A DNA stretch of 41,243 nucleotides from NCBI GenBank assembly GCA_002490775.1, contig DKUR01000064.1:2355-43597 (forward strand), written 5' to 3'. The notes under the pieces are model-generated. The model was not told the DNA's origin. It saw only the letters and a program-made list of their open reading frames with translations, and made no database searches. Both the position numbers and the translations under genes were made by a program. This stretch comes from Lachnospiraceae bacterium UBA7199. Lineage in GTDB: Bacteria > Bacillota > Clostridia > Lachnospirales > Lachnospiraceae. Below, in pieces: positions 24,510 to 33,345 of this stretch. Every line of letters starts with the position of its first letter. Positions within the stretch are counted from its first letter, which is position 1.

Positions 24510-25864
24510 TTTTCTATAGACATCATTTTCCCCAGCCTACGCCGCACATGAATATATGCCGGTATCAAAAATATATCAGCAAAAATCCAGGCAAGAGGGC
24601 TGGCAAAACAAGCTCCCACAAACCCAAAATGAGGAACCAGAAACAATCCGGCCAGTGTTCTCGCTGCCATTTCAAATACACCGGCCAATATGGCAAAAGT
24701 GCTGAAGCCCATTCCCTGAATCATAAACCGGACAATATTCACTAAGGCAAGGGGAAAATAAAATGCACTGCATATAATTAAGAATAATCTGGCATTTGAA
24801 AGCATCTCCGGCTTTGCTGCATTTACAAACAATCCGGCCAGATTTCCGCCAAAGAAAAACAAGATCACAAAAGCAATGACGGACCAGACTGCTCCCAGGC
24901 AAATGCAGTTTTTCAGCCCCACGCCCAAACGGTCCAGCTTTTTAGCTCCCACATTCTGACCGCCATAGGTAGCCATAGTAGATCCCATTGCATCAAAAGG
25001 ACAGCAGAAAAACATGCTCACCTTGCCGCCAGCCGTGACAGACGCAACTGCAAGGGATCCAAGTGCATTTACGGATGTCTGCAAAATAACGGAACCAATT
25101 GCCGTTATGGAATACTGCAGCCCCATAGGAATTCCCATACTGCAAAGCACCTTCATATGAGCAAAATTAATCCTCCATTCTTCCTTTTCAATATGTAGAA
25201 TATCAAATTTTTTCATCATATAAAAAAGGCATAAAACACCTGAAATCAATTGGGAAACGACTGTTGCCACTGCCGCACCGGCAACGCCCATCTTAAATGC
25301 CAGGATACACAGCAAATCCAGCCCTATATTCAGGAAGGAAGACAACATTAAAAAAAGCAGCGGAGTTTTGCTGTCCCCCATAGAGCGGATAATGCCAGAC
25401 AGCATATTGTATAAATAGGCAGCCGGAATTCCTATAAAAATAATCACTATATAAATATAGGCATCCTCAATAATATCCTCAGGCGTCTTCATCCAAATCA
25501 GTATATTTCTGCACAAAAAAACAACGATCACTGTCATAACCACAGAAAATAATATGGACAGCCATACGCAGTTTGCAATCACCTGACGCATGCCTGAATA
25601 ATCCTTTGCCCCAAATTTATGCGCCACAGGTATGGCAAACCCACTGCATACACCCATGCAGAAGCCCACGATCATAAAATTGATGGAGCCAGTGGCCCCC
25701 ACTCCCGCCAGCGCATTCATCCCAAGAAACTGTCCCACAATTACAGTATCCACCACACTATAAAACTGCTGAAATAAAAATCCAAATAAAAGGGGCAGAG
25801 AAAATCCTAAAATTAATTTCATGGGAGATCCTGTTGTCATATCCTTTGTTGAATTCTTAGCCAT
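24506..25864 (-). CDS. MATE family multidrug/cation efflux protein
   Basis: 452 residues with twelve predicted membrane helices in two homologous halves. It opens with TTGSPMKLILGFSLPLLFGFLFQQFYSVVDTVIVGQFLG, typical of the bacterial NorM/DinF-like group. ATG 25864 gives the usual family length; the frame is open to 25981, but the extra 39 residues resemble no MATE N-terminus and run through an inverted repeat. It exports cationic drugs or metabolites using sodium or proton gradients. No regulator is adjacent. It converges on the GH2 gene with overlapping stop codons. Confidence 0.92.
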   Translation of the reverse strand: MAKNSTKDMTTGSPMKLILGFSLPLLFGFLFQQFYSVVDTVIVGQFLGMNALAGVGATGSINFMIVGFCMGVCSGFAIPVAHKFGAKDYSGMRQVIANCVWLSILFSVVMTVIVVFLCRNILIWMKTPEDIIEDAYIYIVIIFIGIPAAYLYNMLSGIIRSMGDSKTPLLFLMLSSFLNIGLDLLCILAFKMGVAGAAVATVVSQLISGVLCLFYMMKKFDILHIEKEEWRINFAHMKVLCSMGIPMGLQYSITAIGSVILQTSVNALGSLAVASVTAGGKVSMFFCCPFDAMGSTMATYGGQNVGAKKLDRLGVGLKNCICLGAVWSVIAFVILFFFGGNLAGLFVNAAKPEMLSNARLFLIICSAFYFPLALVNIVRFMIQGMGFSTFAILAGVFEMAARTLAGLFLVPHFGFVGACFASPLAWIFADIFLIPAYIHVRRRLGKMMSIEN

Positions 25865-25964
25865 CTTAAAAATAACCATTCCCTTTCTACAGCCTGCCGG
25901 CTTTAAAGCACAGGCATAAAACTTATCCGGCAAATCTTCACCTGCAACCGATTGCTGCAGCATA

Positions 25965-26006
25965 AAAGCCTGCATAATCATAGTAGAGTATAATCATGCA
26001 GGCTTT
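25965..26006 (-). terminator. Inverted repeat downstream of the alpha/beta hydrolase gene
   Basis: An 11-bp perfect inverted repeat (AAAGCCTGCAT with ATGCAGGCTTT), 20 bases apart, lies just after the stop at 26042 on the minus strand. The T-run is only four bases, so termination is possible but not certain. Confidence 0.45.
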
Positions 26007-26041
26007 AAAAAACCAGTATCAATATTCACAAAAAAGAAGGT

Positions 26042-27172
26042 TTATTTTTCAAAAAATGCAAGCATATTTTCACTCCATTTTTTACAGGAAAAATCATAGC
26101 CAAGTCCGATTCCATGATCACCTGAAGGAAAAATCTGGCACAAATGAGGTACGCCTGCTTTTTCCAATGCTTTATCAAGGCGGACTGTATTGCTTGCCGG
26201 CACACATCCATCATCCTCATTTGCAAAAGCGTATGTTGGCGGATAGTCTTTGCTTATGTGAAGCTCCACTGACAATTTATCTCTCAATTCCTCTCTGCCT
26301 CCTGTGAGATTCAGATAGCTTCCCTCATGATACTCTGACAAAAAACTGATCACAGGATACAAAAGTCCTACCCCGTCAGGACGGGCGCTTATTTTCTGAT
26401 AACGTTCTCTTCTTTTTTCTGTTAAAAACGACAGCACCTGCGCTTTTAAGGAATCATAAAGAAATGCCTCGCTGGCACAAAGATGCCCTCCGGCGGAGCT
26501 TCCCAGCACAATCACTCTATCAGAATCAATTCCATATTCTGCCCCATGAAGACGTACATACATTACTGCCATCGCCAAATCAACCTGCGGAAGCGGATAT
26601 AAATTAGGCAGCATCCTGTAATTTAAAATAAATGCCTTATACCCTCCATCCCGCTCCAGGCGCTGTGCAAGCTGAATGCCTTCAAAATAAGCAGAAAGCA
26701 TATGATAACCGCCGCCAGGGCAAATGATCACCGCCGGACGCATCAATGCCTTTTTCCTCTTTTCGACAGGTACCGCATCAGATTCGTAAGGTGGAACAGA
26801 ACCTTCACCTGAAGTTTGGGCAAAAGCATAATTGTCCACTTTCGGGTTTCCAGTCAAAAGATAAACACTTTCCTCCCTGTTCAAATCAGCGTCAGGAATC
26901 CACCCTTCCGGCTGTTTCTGCCATAAGGGCACAAAACAAAACCGCTGTTTTTCATAGGCTTCCATCAGTAAATTTGCACTTTCCACAAACGCTTCCGCCG
27001 GAAATGCTCTGCCTGATTCCAACTGTATTGTTTCTGCTATGCTGCGCATAGCATCCCGGTTATACGCTGATGGAATCCTCTGCATCCAACAGGAGGGAAA
27101 AAAATTTCCAACTGCTCTTCCTACCGGTTCAATCTTTATCAATTCTTCATATGTATGATCCAATGTAAACAT
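26042..27172 (-). CDS. Alpha/beta hydrolase (esterase, acetyl-xylan-esterase-like)
   Basis: 376 residues. An N-terminal region of about 140 residues with no clear family is followed by a hormone-sensitive-lipase/BD-FAE-like hydrolase domain. Its oxyanion motif is ICPGGGYHMLS, the nucleophile Ser lies in GSSAGGHL, the Asp in FANEDDGCVP and the His in PSGDHGIGL. There is no signal peptide. It probably removes acetyl or similar groups from sugars inside the cell. It lies 33 bases downstream of metI on the same strand, perhaps by read-through and not by function. Confidence 0.85.
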   Translation of the reverse strand: MFTLDHTYEELIKIEPVGRAVGNFFPSCWMQRIPSAYNRDAMRSIAETIQLESGRAFPAEAFVESANLLMEAYEKQRFCFVPLWQKQPEGWIPDADLNREESVYLLTGNPKVDNYAFAQTSGEGSVPPYESDAVPVEKRKKALMRPAVIICPGGGYHMLSAYFEGIQLAQRLERDGGYKAFILNYRMLPNLYPLPQVDLAMAVMYVRLHGAEYGIDSDRVIVLGSSAGGHLCASEAFLYDSLKAQVLSFLTEKRRERYQKISARPDGVGLLYPVISFLSEYHEGSYLNLTGGREELRDKLSVELHISKDYPPTYAFANEDDGCVPASNTVRLDKALEKAGVPHLCQIFPSGDHGIGLGYDFSCKKWSENMLAFFEK

Positions 27173-27205
27173 CTTTAAAAACTCAAATTCTCCTTTTTCC
27201 CTTTT

Positions 27206-27871
27206 CTACCCTGTAATTCTCCGGTCCAGTTTCTTTGACAGCTTTGTTCCAATCATCTGCAGAATCTGTACCAGCGCTACCAAAAGAACCACCGTTACAA
27301 TCATAATATCTGCCTGGTATCTGTAATAGCCGTATCTGATGGCAATATCTCCAAGACCGCCGCCGCCCACAACACCAGCCATAGCTGAGTAGCCTAAAAT
27401 CGTTCCCAGTGAAATGGTTGCCCCTACGATCAGAGAGGTTCTTGCCTCAGCCAAAAGTACTTTCCAAATAATTGTTTTAAGGCTTGCTCCCATACTCTGG
27501 GCCGCTTCAATCACCCCATGATCTACCTCAAGGAGTGAAGATTCCACTAATCTTGCCACAAAAGGCGCCGCTGCAAGGGCAAGGGGAACTATCGTAGCAG
27601 TAGCCCCATAACTTTTCCCTACAATTAGTCTGGTAAAAGGAATAATCAGCATCAGCAGAATCAAAAACGGAATACTCCTTACAATATTTACAATCACATC
27701 CAATATTTTATAAATGATTTTATTGGGCTTCAATCCACCGGGTGCTGTCACCACCAATATAATTCCCATAGGCAGCCCAAGCAGATAAGCAATTAAAGTG
27801 GAAACAAGAGTCATATATAAGGTCACTCCTGTTCCCTCCACTATCATCAAAATTGTCTGATTATCCCACAT
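27206..27871 (-). CDS. metI: Methionine ABC transporter permease
   Basis: 221 residues with five predicted membrane helices and the MetI motif set (GLPMGIILVVTAPGGL, IVRSIPFLILL, then EAAQSMGASLKTIIWKVLLAEARTS as the ATPase-docking EAA loop, and AMAGVVGGGGLGDIAIRYGY). With MetN it imports D- or L-methionine or methionine derivatives. ATG 27871 overlaps the metN end by 11 bases, showing translational coupling. The binding lipoprotein MetQ is not encoded in this window. Confidence 0.93.
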   Translation of the reverse strand: MWDNQTILMIVEGTGVTLYMTLVSTLIAYLLGLPMGIILVVTAPGGLKPNKIIYKILDVIVNIVRSIPFLILLMLIIPFTRLIVGKSYGATATIVPLALAAAPFVARLVESSLLEVDHGVIEAAQSMGASLKTIIWKVLLAEARTSLIVGATISLGTILGYSAMAGVVGGGGLGDIAIRYGYYRYQADIMIVTVVLLVALVQILQMIGTKLSKKLDRRITG

Positions 27872-28874
27872 AATTATTAAGCTCCTCCACTTCCAGTTTT
27901 CTTTCTTTCAGGTACTCTATCATTTTCTCAGCAACCGCTGTCTCTTCCGGAAGCTGAAGGATCATCTGTCCATGCGCCACACCGCCGATATCCCTTGTAT
28001 CCGCCAAGAGGATATTCACCGGCATCTTACAGGTCAATACCATATTTGCAATCACCGGCTCAAAAGAAGAATTGCTGGTAAATACAATACGGATACATCT
28101 TTTCCCTTTCATTTCATCGTACCTGCCGCCTTCTTTTTGGAACACAAGCTTTTTCGCTGCATTGCTTTTCGGCCTCTGGAATACTTCCTCTACTGTTCCT
28201 GTCTCTGCAAGAGTCCCCTCATCTATAATGGCCACATGGCTGCAGATTTCCTGTACTACGGCCATTTCGTGGGTAATAATCACAATAGTGATTCCATATT
28301 TTTGATTGATTTCCTTAAGCAGTGCCAGAATTGCTTTCGTTGTGGTAGGATCAAGAGCGCTGGTTGCCTCATCACAAAGCAGAATTTTCGGATTGGTGGC
28401 AAGTGCCCTTGCAATGGCAACCCTTTGCTTCTGGCCGCCGGAAAGCTGGGCCGGATATGCCAATTCCTTTTCCGTAAGTCCTACGATCTCAAGAAGCTGT
28501 CTAGCCCTTGAAAGAGCGTCCTTGCGGGGAACCTTGGTGATTTCTAAGGGAAAACAAATATTGTCAATCACCGTTCTTTGCATCAAAAGATTAAAATGCT
28601 GAAAAATCATGGCAATATGGGTACGGGTTTCCCTAAGCTCTTTATCTGTTAACATGGAAAGATCTTTTCCTTCCACACAGACTGTTCCGCTGGTAGGCCT
28701 TTCGAGAAAATTGAGACACCTGACCAAAGTAGATTTTCCGGCGCCGCTCATACCGATAATACCATAAATTTCCCCCTGATGAATTTCAAGGCTGATTCCC
28801 TTTAACGCTTCAACTGTGTTGTCTTTTCCTGTAAAGGTCTTTGTGACATCTTTTATTTGAATCATTGTTTCCAT
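27861..28874 (-). CDS. metN: Methionine ABC transporter ATP-binding protein with NIL domain
   Basis: 337 residues. Walker A GMSGAGKST, Q-loop MIFQHFNLL, signature LSGGQKQR, Walker B ILLCDEATSALD and switch His in ITHEM are all present. A C-terminal NIL (C2) domain (about 262-337, IRIVFTSNSSFEPVIANM) is present; it binds methionine and inhibits the transporter when internal methionine is high. No S-box or T-box leader is recognisable in the 208-base region upstream of the gene, so transcriptional control by SAM is not evident. Confidence 0.95.
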   Translation of the reverse strand: METMIQIKDVTKTFTGKDNTVEALKGISLEIHQGEIYGIIGMSGAGKSTLVRCLNFLERPTSGTVCVEGKDLSMLTDKELRETRTHIAMIFQHFNLLMQRTVIDNICFPLEITKVPRKDALSRARQLLEIVGLTEKELAYPAQLSGGQKQRVAIARALATNPKILLCDEATSALDPTTTKAILALLKEINQKYGITIVIITHEMAVVQEICSHVAIIDEGTLAETGTVEEVFQRPKSNAAKKLVFQKEGGRYDEMKGKRCIRIVFTSNSSFEPVIANMVLTCKMPVNILLADTRDIGGVAHGQMILQLPEETAVAEKMIEYLKERKLEVEELNNYVG

Positions 28875-28989
28875 AAACCTATTATGACCTCATTTCTTTC
28901 ATCATTGGATTCTTTATAACACATTAAATCAACTTTTATCATCTTATCATAAAGGCAGTATCCTTGCAACGCGGTAAGTTTTCTTTTTC

Positions 28990-29018
28990 TGTACAAATAA
29001 AAAGAATTTTGCTATACT
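28990..29018 (+). promoter_or_regulatory. Promoter of the carbamate kinase gene
   Basis: TGTACA (28990-28995), a 17-bp spacer and an extended -10 TGCTATACT (hexamer 29013-29018), 65 bases before the start codon. Confidence 0.65.
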
Positions 29019-29082
29019 TTTTTTATCTCTTTTTTGTCAGAAGATTCCACATTAAAATATATAAAAAGAAAGGTTTTCAACA

Positions 29083-30021
29083 ATGATGAATAAGAAAAAA
29101 GCAGTCGTTTCTCTGGGACATAACGCATTAGGCTACACCACCTTAGAACAATGGGATGCGGTTAAAATAACAGCCAAAGCCCTTGCAGATTTGATAGAAG
29201 CAGGGTACCAGCTTACCATTACCCACAGCAATGGTCCCCAGATCAGCATGATCCATAAGGCTATGACTGAGCTGCGGCGTCTTTATATTGACTATACCCC
29301 TGCTCCCATGTGCGTCTGCAGTGCCATGAGCCAGGGCTATGTGGGCTATGATATTCAAAATTCCTTAAAAGCAGAGCTTCTAAGCCGGGGCATCAGCAAA
29401 ACCGTATCTACTATTCTTACTCAGGTAACTGTCGATCCTTATGACGAAGCCTTTTATGAACCTACCAAGCTGATTGGCCGCTACATGTCTTCTGAAGACG
29501 CCGAAATTGAAATAAAAAAAGGCAACTATGTGCAGGAAGAACCTGGAAAGGGCTTCCGACGCATTATAGCTGCCCCTAAACCCATTGATATTGTAGAGAT
29601 CGAAGCCATCCGTACCCTTGCAGATGCCGGCCAGATCGTAATCGCCTGCGGCGGCGGCGGAATTCCGGTTATTGAGCAAAAACATGCCTTAAAAGGCGCT
29701 TCTGCCATAATTGAAAAGGATGCCATTGCAGGAAAGCTTGCCGCTGACTTAAACGTTGACCAGCTCATTATTCTCACCTCTGTTCCTAATGTTTATACCG
29801 GTTTTGGAACAAAAGACCAAAAGGCTTTGCCTTCCCTTACCACAGACGAGGCACAAAAGCTGATTGAACAAGGCGAATTTGAAGAAGGCACTATGCTTCC
29901 CAAAATCGAAGCAGCGGTTTCTTACCTTGCCAGCAATAAAAAAGGAAGTGTTCTTATCACTTCCTTAGAATCTGTATCAGATGCATTAAAGGGCAAAGCG
30001 GGAACGGTGATCACCGCATAA
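29083..30021 (+). CDS. arcC: Carbamate kinase
   Basis: 312 residues of the amino acid kinase superfamily. It makes ATP from carbamoyl phosphate and ADP, or the reverse. Motifs are VVSLGHNALG (usually GGNAL, here GHNAL), THSNGPQ (usually THGNGPQ), PMCVCSAMSQGYVGYDIQ, VVIACGGGGIPV-like GQIVIACGGGGIPV and IEKDAIAGKLA. AGAAAGG is upstream of the ATG. No arginine deiminase or ornithine carbamoyltransferase is adjacent, so it is a stand-alone gene here. The partner may be a purine or oxamate catabolic transcarbamylase elsewhere. The His and Ser substitutions at the two N-terminal Gly positions are noteworthy. Confidence 0.92.
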   Translation: MMNKKKAVVSLGHNALGYTTLEQWDAVKITAKALADLIEAGYQLTITHSNGPQISMIHKAMTELRRLYIDYTPAPMCVCSAMSQGYVGYDIQNSLKAELLSRGISKTVSTILTQVTVDPYDEAFYEPTKLIGRYMSSEDAEIEIKKGNYVQEEPGKGFRRIIAAPKPIDIVEIEAIRTLADAGQIVIACGGGGIPVIEQKHALKGASAIIEKDAIAGKLAADLNVDQLIILTSVPNVYTGFGTKDQKALPSLTTDEAQKLIEQGEFEEGTMLPKIEAAVSYLASNKKGSVLITSLESVSDALKGKAGTVITA

Positions 30022-30142
30022 CGCATTTCGCTGTTAAGCTATGCAGGCAGCAAATTGCAAAGTTTACAATCTGCTCCATTACATTGTCAAAGGGCTGTTA
30101 ATAAATAGATAGTTCCAAAGGGGCAGATGTGGCTTGCATACG

Positions 30143-30877
30143 TTATCCTGTCATTTTCTTTAACCCTTTCTTTTTCCTTACGGAAACAGGGCAGATTTCG
30201 CCGTTATTCATATGAATGGTCAATTCCTTAAAATCTACATCAACAATATTATCTTTATTAACGATATAGGATGTGTGGCATCTATAGAAACGATAATCCA
30301 ACTGCTGTTCAATATCTTTTAATTGGCCAGTAAATTCGATAACACGTTTTTTTGCATGAAGAACAATTTTATGGATATTGGTAGATGTTTCGAAAAAAAT
30401 AATATCATTATATTCAATCACAATATGCTTATCATTCTGATTAATTGTAAAAGTACGGGCAGAATCATTGTTTAGCGAAGTATATTTACTATTTACATCC
30501 AAGAGACATTCATGAATTTTTGACTTTAGATGTTCAATGGTATCTTTTATGATAAAGTCAAGAGCTTCTGCCTTATATTGGAAAGTAAGGAAACTCATCT
30601 CTGAATGAGAGGTAACAAAGACAATAAAGCAGCGGGGCTGAATCTTTCGGATCCGTTGTGCCAGTTCCAATCCATTTATATCAGTCTTTAAATCAATATC
30701 AAGAAAGAAAAGCCCTGTATTTTCTGTAGCCAAAACCTCTTTAAGTATCACATGTGGATCAGATGTGGCTTGAATAATCCGCATATCAAATCCTTCCATG
30801 AGAATAAAATTAGTTATATATTTTTGCAAAGCATCTAAATGCTTTATGTTATCTTCACAAATAAAAATATCAATCAT
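30143..30877 (-). CDS. agrA: AgrA-type LytTR response regulator
   Basis: 244 residues. A receiver domain (1-125) has the acidic pocket (CEDN), phosphorylation site Asp60 in FFLDIDLK and the switch Thr in FVTSHSE. A LytTR DNA-binding domain (about 145-240) has FFETSTNIHKIVLH, RCHTSYIVN and the final PVSVRKKKGLKK. It belongs to the AgrA/ComE group that binds pairs of short direct repeats. Start ATG 30877 has GGAG ten bases upstream. A -10 TATAAT (30913-30918 complement) lies upstream. It is co-oriented with the agrC-type kinase but separated from it by agrB on the other strand. Confidence 0.9.
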   Translation of the reverse strand: MIDIFICEDNIKHLDALQKYITNFILMEGFDMRIIQATSDPHVILKEVLATENTGLFFLDIDLKTDINGLELAQRIRKIQPRCFIVFVTSHSEMSFLTFQYKAEALDFIIKDTIEHLKSKIHECLLDVNSKYTSLNNDSARTFTINQNDKHIVIEYNDIIFFETSTNIHKIVLHAKKRVIEFTGQLKDIEQQLDYRFYRCHTSYIVNKDNIVDVDFKELTIHMNNGEICPVSVRKKKGLKKMTG

Positions 30878-30957
30878 GCCAGTTATTCTCCTTACTCTTA
30901 GGTGTTGTATTTATTATATAATAAGCTATACTATTACGAAAGAAAAAGAATAAGTGT

Positions 30958-31008
30958 CACATTTTATAGAATAAACGCATCTAAACAAACAAATATTCTA
31001 TAAATGTG
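30958..31008. promoter_or_regulatory. Inverted repeat in the agrA-agrB divergent region
   Basis: Near-perfect arms (CACATTTTATAGAATA at 30958-30973 and TATTCTATAAATGTG at 30994-31008, one base missing in the second) lie midway between the two divergent starts. A smaller palindrome AAATGTGAACATTT overlaps the right arm (31002-31015). An operator for a dimeric regulator, or a divergent-promoter switch, is plausible. Confidence 0.5.
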
Positions 31009-31075
31009 AACATTTATTACAAAAATACAATGGTTTCTTTCCGTTATGCTATGATAAGGGTGGAGGATGATAGAA

Positions 31076-31648
31076 ATGGAAGCAATAGCATACCGAATTA
31101 TAAAATATTTAGATAGCGACCAAATTTTTTGGAATGATGTTGAGCGAATGCATATGATGCTCGGCATTCAAGTATTTCTCCATAATATTATCATGATTGG
31201 AACGATTCTCTTTTTGGCACAAATTGCAGATATATTTTGGGAGGCGGTCTTCCTTCTAACGTCTTATGGAGCGCTTAAAATGTCTGCGGGTGGAGTGCAT
31301 TTTAAAAAGAGTTCCACCTGTCTTATCGGAACCGGAATATTTGTGGTCATAGGTGTCTTTATTTCCAGACAATTACATATAACTTTGTTTTCAATTGTTT
31401 TCATCTATCTGATTTGTTTTATCGCTCTGACCTTAATCGGACCACAAGGCACTGAAAACAATCCAATTTCAGAAAAAAATTATATAAAATTAAAAAAAAG
31501 AACTATGTTTTTGGTTTTCATATATCTGATTATAACTATTGTGATGTCAATAAGCATAGGCCATATTCCAAACCTGCTATTTGTTGCGGTAGTATTTGAA
31601 ACTTTATCGCTTTTTCCTTCATACATAAAAAGAAGGGGCATTTTTTGA
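31076..31648 (+). CDS. agrB: AgrB-type autoinducer peptide processing protease
   Basis: 190 residues with about five membrane helices. The catalytic pair His75 and Cys82, in SAGGVHFKKSSTC, has the seven-residue spacing found in Staphylococcus AgrB. It cleaves the AgrD C-terminus and forms the (thio)lactone ring at the membrane. ATG 31076 is preferred because GGAGG lies nine bases before it; ATG 31067 abuts that site. It is on the plus strand between agrA and agrC, which are both on the minus strand. Its last 30 bases overlap the agrC 3' end tail to tail. Its substrate gene (33175) lies beyond agrC. Confidence 0.92.
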   Translation: MEAIAYRIIKYLDSDQIFWNDVERMHMMLGIQVFLHNIIMIGTILFLAQIADIFWEAVFLLTSYGALKMSAGGVHFKKSSTCLIGTGIFVVIGVFISRQLHITLFSIVFIYLICFIALTLIGPQGTENNPISEKNYIKLKKRTMFLVFIYLIITIVMSISIGHIPNLLFVAVVFETLSLFPSYIKRRGIF

Positions 31649-32947
31649 TACCTGAAGGCGCTGGATAAAGGTCTGGCCTTGTACCTCGGTATCTAAAAAT
31701 ACATGATTGTATTTAGAAATAATCTCATGAGCATTATAAAGTCCTATTCCGCGGTTCATTCCCTTAGTAGAAACATTCGGTTTTGCTAATGTGGCATATG
31801 GAATGCCCTTTTCTAAAAAAGTATTGGAAATAATAATAATATATTCTGCATCCAGATCAATCAGTGCAAAACAAATGGAGGGAAATGTTGTTTCTAACGT
31901 GGCTTCCATTGCATTATCAAGAAAAATTCCAATAATCCGGCATAAATCCAATGTATCCATTGGGAGTGATTCAATCTCATCAGCAACTTCTATACTGACA
32001 TTGATATCCAGTTCTATCGCATATAACAACTTAGATGAAAGAATACTTTTGAGTTCGGTAATCCTAATGTTCATCAACTGGTTAATATGTGCTGTATTTT
32101 TTGTAATCGTCCTGCTAAGCTGGAGAATTTCTTTATCAAAATAATCCTTCAAGCCATTCATATCGTCTGCTTCGATGTAACCAGACATAGAAAGCATAAT
32201 ATTTGAATAATCATGTTTAAAAGACCGCAACGAAGAATACATGCTTTCAATCTGGTTAGTGTATTCCTGCAGTCTATTATAAGAGTCCTGTTTCATATCC
32301 AGATACAATTTTTCCATGTGGGTTTTCACAACATTTATGATCAATATCGTACTAACGATAAAATAGCAGGCAAACAATACACAATTAAAAGTTACTATTT
32401 TGCGACTATACCCGATGGCCTCCCCAATGATTATATTAAATAAAAAAATAAACAAACAAGCCATCAGATTTGCAGCGATCAGTAACAGAATCTGTCTGGA
32501 AAGACCAATACGCATTTTACGGATTATAGGATGGAGTAAACGACTTAACAACGGACAGATGCAGGCTAAAAGTGTAATATATGAAATTATATAAATCATA
32601 TAGTATGCCATGTGGGACTGCAAATCTGCAATCGAATAGATGAATGCATCCCACAGCAAAGAATATAAATTATCCCACAGAACACAAAAAAGATAGGAAG
32701 CGATAAAAACACAGGTATTCATTAACCGATCCGGATGAATCAAGCAGATAAAAATATCCACACTTAATATTAATAGAATGACACCGCTATTTCCAAGAAC
32801 AAATCCAATTAGAAATATATTAATCATTAATATGATAAAAAGTATTATTTTTTGTTCGAACTTCAATTTAAAAGGCAAAAAATAACAAGTGGGAATCAAA
32901 TAGGAAAAAACACTAAAAAAATATGGAAATATTTGTATCACCTGCAT
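31619..32947 (-). CDS. agrC: AgrC-type GHKL sensor histidine kinase
   Basis: 442 residues. Six or so membrane helices fill residues 1-200 and would bind the peptide signal. The kinase core follows: phospho-acceptor His near 245 in SLRSFKHDYSNIML, N-box GIFLDNAMEATLE near 345 and G-box NRGIGLYNAHEI. This is the AgrC/ComD-like HPK10 class that signals to LytTR regulators. ATG 32947 has AGAGG ten bases upstream; ATG 32965 is also in frame without a clear site. Its transcript, if it runs on toward agrA, would be antisense to agrB. Confidence 0.9.
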   Translation of the reverse strand: MQVIQIFPYFFSVFSYLIPTCYFLPFKLKFEQKIILFIILMINIFLIGFVLGNSGVILLILSVDIFICLIHPDRLMNTCVFIASYLFCVLWDNLYSLLWDAFIYSIADLQSHMAYYMIYIISYITLLACICPLLSRLLHPIIRKMRIGLSRQILLLIAANLMACLFIFLFNIIIGEAIGYSRKIVTFNCVLFACYFIVSTILIINVVKTHMEKLYLDMKQDSYNRLQEYTNQIESMYSSLRSFKHDYSNIMLSMSGYIEADDMNGLKDYFDKEILQLSRTITKNTAHINQLMNIRITELKSILSSKLLYAIELDINVSIEVADEIESLPMDTLDLCRIIGIFLDNAMEATLETTFPSICFALIDLDAEYIIIISNTFLEKGIPYATLAKPNVSTKGMNRGIGLYNAHEIISKYNHVFLDTEVQGQTFIQRLQVSKNAPSFYV

Positions 32948-32965
32948 CTTATCAAAACCTCTCAT

Positions 32966-33174
32966 CTCTATTTGACCAAATTAATTTTATTTTATTATAT
33001 TATTTAGGTTTTTTGAAATCAACAGTTGTTACTGAATAAACGTTAATCCTTTCCGACTGCTTTACGCTTTTTCTGGCAGGAATGTCTCTTATTCATAGTA
33101 TTATTATTTAACAGTAATCTGAGTTATACTTGAATTGTTATATATAAAACTTAAAGAAAGGCGGGCTGAAAAAC
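32966..33174 (+). promoter_or_regulatory. Leader and candidate AgrA-dependent promoter of agrD
   Basis: This 209-base AT-rich region has no other gene. A -10 (TGTTATATA, hexamer 33139-33144) precedes agrD without a usable -35, as expected for an activator-dependent promoter. LytTR-like half-sites are ACAGTTGTT (33022-33030), AACGTTAAT (33039-33047) and ACAGTAATC (33111-33119). Their spacing does not match the classic 21-bp period, so the site assignment is tentative. Confidence 0.4.
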
Positions 33175-33345
33175 ATGAAGAAAAAAATGAAAAAAAGCAT
33201 TGGTAACTTTGCAATCAATCTAGGGAAGAATGCTGTAGGAAAGTGTATGATTCCCGGTATGTTTGATCCTAAAATTCCTGAAATAATAAAAGGGACTTCA
33301 ACAAATTGTGGGGATAGGAGGAATAATTATGATAAAATTTTTTAG
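33175..33345 (+). CDS. agrD: AgrD-like cyclic autoinducer peptide precursor
   Basis: A 56-residue frame starts with an amphipathic Lys-rich leader (MKKKMKKSIGNFAINLGKN), continues with GKCMIPGM and then a charged recognition tail FDPKIPEII. This is the AgrD layout: leader helix, ring-forming Cys followed by a few hydrophobic residues, then a tail like the DEPEVPKEL of Staphylococcus. Cys24 to the tail Pro leaves room for a five- or six-member ring. The frame continues about 16 residues past the normal end and overlaps the start of the next gene by 17 bases. AAAGGCGGG lies upstream of ATG 33175. With agrB, agrC and agrA nearby it completes a signalling system. Confidence 0.8.
   Translation: MKKKMKKSIGNFAINLGKNAVGKCMIPGMFDPKIPEIIKGTSTNCGDRRNNYDKIF

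Noticed and set aside
28875..29082. Possible SAM (S-box) riboswitch or T-box before metN
   Set aside because: The 208-base region lacks the conserved helices and motifs; only weak promoter-like sequence is visible.
33022..33047. Classical AgrA direct-repeat pair upstream of agrD
   Set aside because: The two GTT half-sites are 17 bases apart instead of about 21, so they are listed only as tentative.
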